From Micrococcales bacterium UBA7472 (GTDB lineage: Bacteria; Actinomycetota; Actinomycetes; Actinomycetales; Microbacteriaceae): a DNA stretch of 31,893 bases. The translations under genes and the position numbers were made by a program. Within the stretch, counting starts at the first letter, position 1. Each line of letters starts with the position of its first letter. The stretch is taken from assembly GCA_002478545.1 (NCBI GenBank), contig DLOY01000031.1:1-31893 (forward strand), written 5' to 3'. Positions 1-6,138 of this stretch are shown here, piece by piece. Under the pieces are notes generated by a model. The model made no database searches and was not told where the DNA came from. It saw only the letters and a program-made list of their open reading frames with translations.

Positions 1-20
1 TTCGACCCCCCTAGTCTCCA
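1..20 (+). ncRNA. 3' end of a tmRNA (ssrA) or tRNA, cut by the window edge
   Basis: The first 20 bases fit the 3' end of a tRNA-like fold: a T-loop TTCGACC (1-7), the 3' half of a T-stem CCCCT (8-12), the 3' half of a 7-bp acceptor AGTCTCC (13-19) and discriminator A (20). CCA is not encoded. The implied 5' end, GGAGACT or GGGGACT, and the immediate strong terminator resemble tmRNA more than most tRNAs, but the body lies outside the window, so the choice is inference. Confidence 0.5.
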
Positions 21-26
21 CAAAGC

Positions 27-52
27 AAAACCCCTCCTTCGGGAGGGGTTTT
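27..52. terminator. Bidirectional intrinsic terminator
   Basis: A GC-rich hairpin with arms AAAACCCCTCC and GGGAGGGGTTTT around a short TTC loop, with T-rich DNA on both sides. On the plus strand it ends the partial tmRNA/tRNA; on the minus strand it overlaps the stop codon of the DUF1801 gene and ends that transcript. Confidence 0.85.
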
Positions 53-434
53 ACTTTTTGTTGACGTCGATTGCTTGCAGAATCAGCAAGCGCAGACCCT
101 CAGAATCAACGGCCATCTCTTCAGTAAAGTCAATCGCCCTGGCGACCTTGCTATCTAACCGAGCGTTGAAGAGGTTTGAGGGATCTGCTACTTGAGCGCC
201 CTTGGGGAAGGTAAGCCTGACCGCGTTATTTAGGTAGTCAGCTACACAAACGATCCCATGCGCCTCCCAGGTTGGAGATCCCAGTGGTTTGGATGGCATT
301 TTCCACTTGACGGCCTCAGAAACTTCCTCAGATGCCTCAAGAATGATCGAGCGCAGTTGGGCGAGCGTGGCGCCTTTCCAAACCGGCTGGCTCGCGATGA
401 TTTCGTCGATCTCGGTTCCTGGTGTCGATATCAT
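51..434 (-). CDS. DUF1801 domain protein (YdhG-like)
   Basis: 127 residues, ATG start. The whole protein matches the DUF1801/YdhG fold: an N-terminal helix ending in a conserved-type ILEASEEVSEAVKWKMPS stretch (about 31-48), then a beta-rich part with a hydrophobic core (IVCVADYLNNAVRLTFPKG) and a C-terminal helix. Family members are small, probably cytoplasmic proteins of unclear biochemical role; some are linked to iron or stress, so no function is assigned. It lies 30 nt downstream of the SRPBCC gene on the same strand and probably shares its transcript. Its TAA overlaps the terminator hairpin. Confidence 0.8.
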   Translation of the reverse strand: MISTPGTEIDEIIASQPVWKGATLAQLRSIILEASEEVSEAVKWKMPSKPLGSPTWEAHGIVCVADYLNNAVRLTFPKGAQVADPSNLFNARLDSKVARAIDFTEEMAVDSEGLRLLILQAIDVNKK

Positions 435-464
435 TTCCTAACCACCCTCAGGGCACGAAGCGCC

Positions 465-869
465 CTACTCGCCCTCGACATGACGCTTGAAGTTATTCAG
501 AATTGCTTGCCAACCCTCGCGCTGCATCTCAACAGGATTCTCAGTCTCGGCATCAAACTCAACCGTTACTAGAACTGCGCCGTCAAGCTCTTCAAACCTG
601 ATCTGAGCTTCACGATCGCCAAACGAGTACTCAATTAGCTGGTGGTCTACCACGTTCGTATAGGTGCCCTCGAAGTCGAAGCCAAAGCTTCCGTCCTTGG
701 CCTCCATGCGAGAACTGAACTTTCCGCCGGGCCGCAAATCGACGGTTGAGGAGGTGGTGTGCCAATCATCCGAAGCAGCGTTCCACTGAATAATGTCCTC
801 TGGTGTGACGTATGCAGTCCACACGTCAGCGATTGGAGCCGAAACAGAAGTCGAGACAGTAATTTTCAT
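465..869 (-). CDS. SRPBCC / AHSA1-type (START-like) domain protein
   Basis: 134 residues. The N-terminal strand plus VSAPIADVWTAYVTPEDIIQWN and DWHTTSSTVDLRPGGKF (about 9-52) are the signature of the activator-of-Hsp90-ATPase-like SRPBCC family, which forms a hydrophobic ligand-binding cavity; the C-terminal helix REGWQAILNNFKRHVE closes it. Full family length. The ligand cannot be told from sequence. The start is probably leaderless: a TAGGCT -10 box (876-881 on the minus strand) lies 6 nt before the ATG. It heads a two-gene unit with the DUF1801 gene; this SRPBCC/DUF1801 pairing is common in bacteria. Confidence 0.85.
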   Translation of the reverse strand: MKITVSTSVSAPIADVWTAYVTPEDIIQWNAASDDWHTTSSTVDLRPGGKFSSRMEAKDGSFGFDFEGTYTNVVDHQLIEYSFGDREAQIRFEELDGAVLVTVEFDAETENPVEMQREGWQAILNNFKRHVEGE

Positions 870-875
870 GGCTGA

Positions 876-920
876 AGCCTATTGCTTGCAGAACGAAACT
901 TTGGTGTGCAGGCTTATACT
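876..920. promoter_or_regulatory. Divergent promoter region, SRPBCC gene / Cys-rich peptide
   Basis: Two -10-like hexamers point away from each other: TAGGCT on the minus strand (876-881), 6 nt before the SRPBCC ATG, and TATACT on the plus strand (915-920), about 20 nt before the Cys-rich peptide ATG. Convincing -35 boxes are not seen. Confidence 0.45.
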
Positions 921-939
921 CAAATCGGAGGTGGTAATT

Positions 940-1011
940 ATGTTGACTATGACTGATTGCTGCGGAGGAAGCTGCAAGTGCAAGGACCAGGCAAAGCCAG
1001 GTATCCACTAG
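940..1011 (+). CDS. 23-residue Cys-rich peptide
   Basis: A short ORF encoding MLTMTDCCGGSCKCKDQAK followed by four residues and TAG. It has a strong Shine-Dalgarno GGAGG (927-931) 8 nt before the ATG and a TATACT -10 box at 915-920, so it is likely translated. Four cysteines sit in a CCxxxCxC cluster, which could bind a soft metal, or could make ribosomes stall when Cys-tRNA is scarce. A perfect hairpin starts 13 nt after the stop and a small membrane-protein gene follows. I do not recognise a named family; the function is unknown. Confidence 0.55.
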   Translation: MLTMTDCCGGSCKCKDQAKPGIH

Positions 1012-1024
1012 TTTTTGACCGCAT

Positions 1025-1052
1025 CCAAACCCCTGGTTAGCCAGGGGTTTGG
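1025..1052 (+). terminator. Perfect 12-bp hairpin after the Cys-rich peptide (terminator or attenuator)
   Basis: Arms CCAAACCCCTGG (1025-1036) and CCAGGGGTTTGG (1041-1052) with a TTAG loop. The following DNA, TGTTTCGGGAGGTTTTTT, is only moderately T-rich at first, and its second half supplies the Shine-Dalgarno of the next gene. It may terminate the peptide transcript completely or only partly. Confidence 0.6.
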
Positions 1053-1068
1053 TGTTTCGGGAGGTTTT

Positions 1069-1230
1069 TTGAAGATCTGGCACCTTGTTCTCGCAGCAGT
1101 GAACCTTGGATTATGCCTACTGTTTATCGTCTCTTTGGGATCAGATGTCTGGGAGTTTTACCTTGCCCTGTTTTTAGCATCTCTAGCCCCACATGTCCTT
1201 TTGTTTTTCAATAAGAAAAACAGGGGCTAG
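1069..1230 (+). CDS. Small two-helix membrane protein, TTG start
   Basis: 53 residues beginning KIWHLVLAAVNLG after the initiator. Two hydrophobic segments (about 4-22 and 28-46) are followed by a basic tail FFNKKNRG, so a helical hairpin with the tail in the cytoplasm is likely. An upstream in-frame ATG at 1015 would place the N-terminus inside the 12-bp hairpin; the TTG at 1069 is preferred because GGAGG (1060-1064) lies 4 nt before it. No family recognised. Confidence 0.5.
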   Translation: MKIWHLVLAAVNLGLCLLFIVSLGSDVWEFYLALFLASLAPHVLLFFNKKNRG

Positions 1231-1248
1231 TTAGGACAGAATCTAGAC

Positions 1249-1500
1249 ATGGAATCTCTAGCGGCCTTGGTCAGTGCGATTTTTCTCGGACTGATTGTTT
1301 TCAGTCTCCTAACTGTTGCCATGGCTATTTTGACCAGACTAGGCAAAGTCAAGTTCTGGGTCTCGATGGTTTTCAACGTGGTTACGGGACTTTTGGCTGC
1401 CTGGGGAATCAGCGTCACTTGGGCGCTCGGGATAATCCCTTTCCTGGGGCTTGTAATTGGCTCGATAATTCTGACCTGGCCCAAAAAGAAGCGTCAGTAA
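1249..1500 (+). CDS. Small membrane protein, unknown function
   Basis: 83 residues with hydrophobic segments at about 5-28, 38-53 and 57-76 and a basic end WPKKKRQ, consistent with two or three membrane helices. No catalytic motif is visible. A CAGAAT -10 box (1237-1242) sits exactly 6 nt before the ATG, the same spacing as at several other genes here, which suggests a leaderless transcript and supports the start. It begins 18 nt after the preceding small membrane gene and its stop overlaps the end of the minus-strand sbtB gene by 7 nt. An antiparallel ORF covering most of the same DNA lacks membrane or family features and was not chosen. Confidence 0.6.
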   Translation: MESLAALVSAIFLGLIVFSLLTVAMAILTRLGKVKFWVSMVFNVVTGLLAAWGISVTWALGIIPFLGLVIGSIILTWPKKKRQ

Positions 1501-1793
1501 CGCTCATCCCTGAGAACTTCGACCGCACTTACCCAGCAGGAGCATGCATAGTGCGGGAAGTAGTTTGTCTCCAAGAGTTCAAGAACTTTGGTCATGACAT
1601 CGTTGTTTACGACAATCTCAATCCTGATATTTCCACCCTCGAGATCGCCATTTCTTTGATTTCGTGGACCGGCGCCGTGCGCGGGTGAGATTGTGTAGCC
1701 TTTCGCTCCTAGTGCAGTGATATCACGAATCAGTCTTGGTTCCAGCGCGGCCTCGGCAACAATCGTCACCAGTTTTCGCTGCTTCAGATTCAT
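1494..1793 (-). CDS. sbtB: PII-like protein, probable SbtB partner of the bicarbonate transporter
   Basis: 99 residues with the ferredoxin-like PII pattern: strand KLVTIVAEAALEP, helix RLIRDITALGAKGYTI, a T-loop region rich in Gly/Arg/Asn (about 39-54), strand NIRIEIVV, and helix VMTKVLELLETNYF. PII-like proteins of this kind (SbtB) form trimers that bind adenine nucleotides and gate SbtA. The start overlaps the sbtA stop by 4 nt (ATGA), so the two are translationally coupled, which is the main support for the call. The C-terminus carries two close cysteines (C84, C86) rather than the CGPxGC loop seen in some cyanobacterial SbtB. Substrate and nucleotide specificity are inferred. Confidence 0.8.
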   Translation of the reverse strand: MNLKQRKLVTIVAEAALEPRLIRDITALGAKGYTISPAHGAGPRNQRNGDLEGGNIRIEIVVNNDVMTKVLELLETNYFPHYACSCWVSAVEVLRDERY

Positions 1794-2761
1794 AGCCCCA
1801 AACCTTCCATTAGTCCGCTTAGTGAAACCAGAAGCGGGATTCCAACAATCAGATTAAACGGAAACGTAATTCCTAGGCTTGCTGTCAAATAGATTCCGGG
1901 ACTTGCTTCGGGCAGGGCCAATCGAACGGCGGCAGGAGCAGCGATGTATGAGGCGGAGGCAGTCAAAACACCGAGAACAGCACTTCCCCCGAGGCCCATT
2001 CCTGTCAGATGACCAGTCAGGACCCCAAGTGATCCTGCGAGAAGTGGGAAGCCTAGGCTGAAACCAACTAGACCAATGCCCGCAGATTTGATGTCCGGGA
2101 TTCTTCGACCTGCCACAATGCCCATCTCAAGCAGAAACAAGGTGAGCACCCCTGTGAAGAGAGCGCCGAAGAAAGGTTCGATCCTTGCGTAGCCGGCGGT
2201 ACCGGTAACTAGTCCAAGTGCTAGACCTCCGGCTAGCAGCACGATCGATCTGGCCGTCAGGACCTCGCGCAGTGACTCGCCCCAGTTGACCGAGCGACCT
2301 AGACCCCTGGATGCCAGCATTAGTCCGACGATGATGCCCGGAATCTCCAGAATTGCCAGCAAAGTGGTGACGTATCCCTCAACAAATATCTGCTGTGCAT
2401 CCAAGAAGATCAGTGCAGCGGTGAAGGTGACCAGGGAGGTCGATCCGTAGTGAGCGGCAATCGCACCACGATTAATTTGGTCGAGCTTCGTTGTTAGCCC
2501 CAACACCTGGAATGCCAACCAAGGGATGACTACACCTAAACCCAGTGCCCCCAAGATTGGCAACCAAATTTCGTCCGGTGTGGATTGCGATAAGGCGACT
2601 CCACCTTTGATTCCGATTCCAAGCAGCAGGTAAATGGAGAGTGCCTGATACACCGCCTCGGGTAGACGAAGGTCAGACTTGATCGCAACGGCAACAAGCC
2701 CAAGCGCAAACGCCAATACCGGTGGGGAAGTCAGGTTCTGAAGCGCAACCTCCCAAAGCAT
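1790..2761 (-). CDS. sbtA: Sodium-dependent bicarbonate transporter, SbtA family
   Basis: 323 residues, almost entirely hydrophobic, with about ten membrane segments in two similar halves, as in the SbtA fold. The N-terminal SPPVLAFALGLVAVAIKSDLRLP and LLLGIGIKGGVALS (about 47-60) are family signatures. It is a single-subunit importer of bicarbonate coupled to sodium, acting in the cytoplasmic membrane. Length is slightly shorter than cyanobacterial SbtA (about 370) but typical of non-photosynthetic bacteria. It begins on the terC stop (TAATG, 1-nt overlap) and ends on the sbtB start (ATGA), so terC-sbtA-sbtB is one coupled operon. In a heterotroph it would feed anaplerotic carboxylation or pH balance; that role is inference. 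Confidence 0.88.
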   Translation of the reverse strand: MLWEVALQNLTSPPVLAFALGLVAVAIKSDLRLPEAVYQALSIYLLLGIGIKGGVALSQSTPDEIWLPILGALGLGVVIPWLAFQVLGLTTKLDQINRGAIAAHYGSTSLVTFTAALIFLDAQQIFVEGYVTTLLAILEIPGIIVGLMLASRGLGRSVNWGESLREVLTARSIVLLAGGLALGLVTGTAGYARIEPFFGALFTGVLTLFLLEMGIVAGRRIPDIKSAGIGLVGFSLGFPLLAGSLGVLTGHLTGMGLGGSAVLGVLTASASYIAAPAAVRLALPEASPGIYLTASLGITFPFNLIVGIPLLVSLSGLMEGLGL

Positions 2762-3774
2762 TAGCTCTTAGTCCGCTTCCCAAATAATGGCTCGAGGTCA
2801 GAAATCTCCTCCTCGGTAGCGATTTCAAACACCTGCTTGTGCTCCACCTCAGCCTCGTGACGGGCTTGACCCTTGGTCTTTATCAGGGATGCAATCACTG
2901 CGATGGCAATTACTGCCACAATGATTGCCAGGGACAGGGTGGTTGGAACCTTGTACACATCGTGAAGCGCCATCTTGATACCCACCCAGATCAGAATTAC
3001 CGAGAGCCCAACCTTGAGGTAAACGAAGCGGTGGATCAAATCTGCGAGCAGGAAGTACATGGCTCGAAGACCCAAAACAGCGAATGCGTTAGCGGTGAAC
3101 ACAATGAATGGCTCATCGGTTACGGCAAAGATGGCCGGAATTGAGTCAACCGCGAAAATGATGTCGGTGAACTCCACTAAAGCCAGTACCAGCAGTAGCG
3201 GTGTGGCCAAAACGACACCCGCCTTTCGGACCAGGAGCTTTTGCCCATAGAACTTGTCGGCGGTTGGTATGAAGCGCTGGAACAGCTTTAGGAACTTGGA
3301 TTCGGTAGGGTCCATGTGCTCATTGCGCTTGAGCATCATCTGAATACCTGTCCAGATTAGGAATGCTGCAAAGAGGTAAAGAACCCACCCAAAGCTCTTG
3401 ATAAGCGTGTAGCCGAGTGCGATGAAAATGCCTCGGAAAATCAAGGCTCCCAAAACACCAAGGAAGAGAACTCGGTGCTGGAACTGTCTCGGGACCGAGA
3501 ACGCGGCGAAAATGATTGCCCAAACAAAGACGTTATCGACGGCAAGCGACTTCTCAATCACAAATCCTGCGAAGTATTGCTGTCCAAGCTCTGCGCCATA
3601 GAGGTACCAGATCAAACCTCCAAAGGCTATTCCAAGTGACACCCACACCACCGACCACCAAGCAGCCTCCTTTAAAGAGATCACTGAAGCGTGGCGGTGA
3701 GCAAATAGGTCAACGGCGAGCATGCCGAGAATCAGGCCAAAAACGGTTAGCCAAAGCCAGAGTGGGACGTCCAA
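2761..3774 (-). CDS. terC: TerC/Alx family membrane protein (metal or pH homeostasis)
   Basis: 337 residues, about eight membrane segments. The two family motifs are present: EKSLAVDNVFVW (about 74-85) and EFTDIIFAVDSIPAIFAVT (about 201-219), with acidic residues E74, D80, D204 and D210 placed to bind a cation inside the membrane. Relatives such as Alx and MeeF/MeeY export Mn2+ or supply metal to secreted proteins, and Alx is induced by high pH. The start is TTG (3772-3774) with AGGAG 4 nt upstream. It is first in an operon with sbtA and sbtB, and the nested palindrome at 3785-3828 lies about 10 nt before its start. Confidence 0.9.
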   Translation of the reverse strand: MDVPLWLWLTVFGLILGMLAVDLFAHRHASVISLKEAAWWSVVWVSLGIAFGGLIWYLYGAELGQQYFAGFVIEKSLAVDNVFVWAIIFAAFSVPRQFQHRVLFLGVLGALIFRGIFIALGYTLIKSFGWVLYLFAAFLIWTGIQMMLKRNEHMDPTESKFLKLFQRFIPTADKFYGQKLLVRKAGVVLATPLLLVLALVEFTDIIFAVDSIPAIFAVTDEPFIVFTANAFAVLGLRAMYFLLADLIHRFVYLKVGLSVILIWVGIKMALHDVYKVPTTLSLAIIVAVIAIAVIASLIKTKGQARHEAEVEHKQVFEIATEEEISDLEPLFGKRTKS

Positions 3775-3784
3775 GGGTCTCCTT

Positions 3785-3828
3785 ATTAGAAAATAATTAC
3801 TAGAAATATATTTCTATTATTTTCTAAT
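3785..3828. promoter_or_regulatory. Nested AT-rich palindromes upstream of terC (putative operator)
   Basis: A 13-nt inverted repeat ATTAGAAAATAAT (3785-3797) and its complement (3816-3828) flank a second, perfect 16-nt palindrome TAGAAATATATTTCTA (3801-3816). TAGAAA half-sites occur in both. It lies between the winged-helix gene and terC, so a dimeric regulator (that neighbour, or a metal regulator) is the likely reader. It could also form an mRNA hairpin, but AT-only stems just before a Shine-Dalgarno site make a DNA operator more likely. Confidence 0.6.
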
Positions 3829-3847
3829 TATTCCAAAACCCCAAGAT

Positions 3848-4129
3848 TTATTCGAATTTGCCCAAGTATTCAATTAGGTCACCAACGGTCTTGTTTGCGC
3901 TCGTTAGGTGACGAAGAGGCTGAGATCTATTTATTTCATAGTGGTTGCGACGGCCATCCTTGGATTTATCCAGGTATCCGCCTTCAACCAGGTCATTTAG
4001 AACGTTGACAACCGATCGCGTTGTAATACCCAAAATTTGGGCTAACTCTTCAATCTTGTAGTCCGGGTTAGCGTCGATGGCAATCAATACGTGAGCGTGG
4101 TGACCCAAGAAAGTCCACTTCTTGCTCAT
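3848..4129 (-). CDS. Winged-helix transcriptional regulator (MarR/ArsR-like)
   Basis: 93 residues. A helix-turn-helix is clear at about 26-50 (IEELAQILGITTRSVVNVLNDLVEGG), followed by the wing YLDKSKDGRRNHYEIN (about 53-68) and a C-terminal dimerisation-type helix. The N-terminal GHHAHVLIAIDANP is typical of a small actinobacterial winged-helix group. No metal-binding Cys cluster; the GHHAH could bind a metal but this is only a thought. Start ATG with GGAGG 7 nt upstream. The gene lies upstream of terC on the same strand, with the palindrome between, so it may control terC-sbtAB and be co-transcribed with it. Confidence 0.75.
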   Translation of the reverse strand: MSKKWTFLGHHAHVLIAIDANPDYKIEELAQILGITTRSVVNVLNDLVEGGYLDKSKDGRRNHYEINRSQPLRHLTSANKTVGDLIEYLGKFE

Positions 4130-4170
4130 GCTTAGCCTCCGTTTATCACTTGAAGTTTGCCAGATTAAAT

Positions 4171-4204
4171 GAAAAAGCGGGTCGGCTGACCGACCCGCTT
4201 TTTC
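4171..4204 (-). terminator. Intrinsic terminator after the doxX-like gene
   Basis: A perfect 15-bp stem (GAAAAAGCGGGTCGG and complement) with a CTGA loop, ending in a T-run on the minus strand 6 nt after the stop of the DoxX-like gene. It separates that gene from the regulator and terC operon downstream. Confidence 0.9.
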
Positions 4205-4209
4205 GGTTT

Positions 4210-4614
4210 CTAGATCAGGGTTAGGGCGAACCAGCCACCTGCGGTCACCAATGAGGCGACTAGCAAGTTGAGGTTCATCTTCAGGGTGTACTTGGTTTCA
4301 CCGCGAGCTGCGTGAACCCAAATGGCACCGACCATGGTGAGAGCCAAGCCAACTGCTGCGGCGATTGCGAACCAGATTGCCCACGCGTAGCCGAGTAGGT
4401 AACCGATAGGAGCAACAACCACACCAATTGCACCAAGGATTTCTAGCCAAGCAATTAGGCGGACCACACCGAATGGAATCTTCTCAATCCAGCCGAAACC
4501 TGCCTGAAGCAGAGTCTCTTTGCTCGAGGTGGCCTTGAACTTGCCAGCCTTGAAGAACGCGAATGCGGTGAAAGCCGAAACTGCAAATCCGGCAATGATG
4601 ATGAAAATGTCCAC
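4210..4614 (-). CDS. DoxX-like integral membrane protein
   Basis: 134 residues with four hydrophobic segments (about 2-22, 47-66, 69-94 and 113-132). The segment order, the KETLLQAGFGWIEKIPFGVVRLIAWLEILGAIGVV stretch (about 32-66) and the length fit the DoxX/DoxX_2 group of small membrane proteins, several of which take part in quinone or thiosulfate redox chemistry or in oxidant defence; no specific role can be assigned. The start is GTG (4612-4614) with AGGA 6 nt upstream. It is monocistronic, ending at a strong terminator. Confidence 0.75.
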   Translation of the reverse strand: MDIFIIIAGFAVSAFTAFAFFKAGKFKATSSKETLLQAGFGWIEKIPFGVVRLIAWLEILGAIGVVVAPIGYLLGYAWAIWFAIAAAVGLALTMVGAIWVHAARGETKYTLKMNLNLLVASLVTAGGWFALTLI

Positions 4615-4695
4615 TTGAATCCTTTTTATCTAGAGGGGCTTGATAATTCTTGACAACCCTACATTATTTTTTCTTGTTTTGATACTCTTTTGAAG

Positions 4696-5070
4696 ATGGA
4701 AATCAAAGCAGAGTGTGAACGCAAGGCGGGCGCTTGGCGCGTCCGCGTCCCGGAGCTAGACAATCTGCTGATTTCGAGCAAGCGTCTTGACCTTGCAACC
4801 GAGCAGATCAAGGACCTGGTTCACGAATATCAGGGCATTGATCGTTGCGATGTGATCGTCAAAGTTGAGACCTCGATGCCTGGCATCATGTGCGATCTTG
4901 AGCAGGCGCAAGAAAAGATGCGTGAAGCTAGCCGACTCCAAGAGGAAGCTTCCAGAGAAATCCGCGATGTGGTTTCCAGGCTGCGCGACGAGGGCTTGAG
5001 CATGCGTGACATCGGCGTGCTGCTAAGAATCTCTCCGCAGCGAGTTGCTCAGCTAGTTGAAACTGCCTAA
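4696..5070 (+). CDS. HicB-like protein with coiled coil and C-terminal helix-turn-helix
   Basis: 124 residues in three parts: a HicB-type N-terminal strand pattern (KAECERKAGAWRVRVPEL, then a helix to about 43), a charged Glu/Gln/Arg helix likely to form a coiled coil (about 68-98), and a helix-turn-helix LSMRDIGVLLRISPQRVAQL (about 101-120). HicB proteins are antitoxins that bind DNA, but no HicA toxin gene is next to it, so it may be a stand-alone regulator. ATG at 4696 is chosen over TTG at 4690; a GATACT box at 4681-4686 would place the transcript start close to the ATG. The stop overlaps the convergent oxidoreductase stop by 4 nt. Confidence 0.65.
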   Translation: MEIKAECERKAGAWRVRVPELDNLLISSKRLDLATEQIKDLVHEYQGIDRCDVIVKVETSMPGIMCDLEQAQEKMREASRLQEEASREIRDVVSRLRDEGLSMRDIGVLLRISPQRVAQLVETA

Positions 5071-6086
5071 AAAGGGCTAGCCCCCAGCTGCGTTGTAATC
5101 TCCAACGCAACCTCGATGTTTGCCACGGTATCTTCGTGAGTGTGAACCGGGGACTCGGTTCTCCCCTCCGCCACATACCTTGCAAATTCGGTTGCCTGGT
5201 AACTCAACCCTTCATGTCCCTGGATCTCAGAGGTATCTCTGATTGATTTTTCAGAGAAGTAGAACTCTTTGTCTCTTAGGCGGATCCCAGATGGGGCTAG
5301 GAATGGCTCATCAATCAAGATCAAACCCTTTTCGAAGGAGCAGGAGGCCGTGATTGGCAACGAGGCTATGCCGGACATTACAAGATTTGCCCGCGCGCCA
5401 GATTGGTACTCAAGAATCACATGTGATTCGGCATCCATGCCGGCCTCAGTGACTTGCCCACGAGCCGTTACCTTTGTCGGGTTTCCCAAAAACTGTTGGG
5501 CAATTGCGATTGGGTAGATGCCCATGTCATAAGCAATTCCTCCTCCACCCTTTTGCCAAAGTCTCGGGATTGCTCTGTTGTCGGTTGCAAAGGATGCAGT
5601 TAGGAGTTCGGGGTCGCCCAGTTGCCCGCTTGCGATTAGCTCTCGGATCAGATACGACTGCGGTAAGTATCTTGTCCACATCGCCTCCATGGCCAGAAGC
5701 CCCCTGGACCTTGCCGTTGCAAAGATCTCTCTCGCTTCAGCTGGCTGGTAGGTGATGGGTTTTTCGATCAAGACGTGCTTGTTCGCACCTAGTGCTAACA
5801 TCGCGTGCTCGAAGTGGTCTTTCATGTGGCTAGCGATATAGACCGCGTCTACCTCAGGGTGCGCAACCAATTCCTCGTAGCTATCGAGCACCAAAGGGAT
5901 CTGAAACTCAGCACCGATGCTCTGGGCCAGCCCTTGGGTTCTCGAGGCAACCGCGTGGATTTGCTGTCTGGTGTGCTTCTGAACCGCAGCCATGAATACC
6001 TTCGCAATGCCGCCAGGGCCGATGATTCCCCAGCGCAGCGCAGGGACGGATTCAGGATTAGTCACGGCTGGGAATTTGAGGTCCAT
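5067..6086 (-). CDS. Gfo/Idh/MocA family oxidoreductase
   Basis: About 339 residues. An N-terminal Rossmann fold with RWGIIGPGGIAKVF (NAD(P) binding, near 18-31), then AVASRTQ and the EKPITYQPAEA motif whose Lys is the usual catalytic residue; the C-terminal half is the mixed alpha/beta substrate domain with a GGGIAYDMGIYPIAIA stretch. These enzymes oxidise or reduce sugars, inositols or related polyols; the substrate is not predictable. ATG at 6086 is preferred over the in-frame TTG at 6092 because TAGACT (6093-6098) lies exactly 6 nt before the ATG, giving a leaderless message. Its stop overlaps the HicB-like gene stop (CTAA). Confidence 0.88.
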   Translation of the reverse strand: MDLKFPAVTNPESVPALRWGIIGPGGIAKVFMAAVQKHTRQQIHAVASRTQGLAQSIGAEFQIPLVLDSYEELVAHPEVDAVYIASHMKDHFEHAMLALGANKHVLIEKPITYQPAEAREIFATARSRGLLAMEAMWTRYLPQSYLIRELIASGQLGDPELLTASFATDNRAIPRLWQKGGGGIAYDMGIYPIAIAQQFLGNPTKVTARGQVTEAGMDAESHVILEYQSGARANLVMSGIASLPITASCSFEKGLILIDEPFLAPSGIRLRDKEFYFSEKSIRDTSEIQGHEGLSYQATEFARYVAEGRTESPVHTHEDTVANIEVALEITTQLGASPF

Positions 6087-6138
6087 GTCCAAAGTCTATG
6101 GCGGTATCCTTAGCTAGCCCATTGGGCAGTTAGAGATT

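Noticed and set aside
826..1083. Minus-strand ORF of 85 codons over the Cys-rich peptide and hairpin
   Set aside because: No family features, no ribosome site, and it runs through a perfect hairpin and the SRPBCC promoter.
1227..1484. Minus-strand 85-codon ORF antiparallel to the small membrane gene
   Set aside because: Composition is not protein-like, while the plus-strand frame encodes clear membrane helices and has a -10 box 6 nt before its ATG.
4650..4655. Consensus TTGACA as the -35 box of the HicB-like gene
   Set aside because: The nearest -10-like hexamer, GATACT at 4681, is 25 nt away, too far for a normal promoter; kept only as a possibility.
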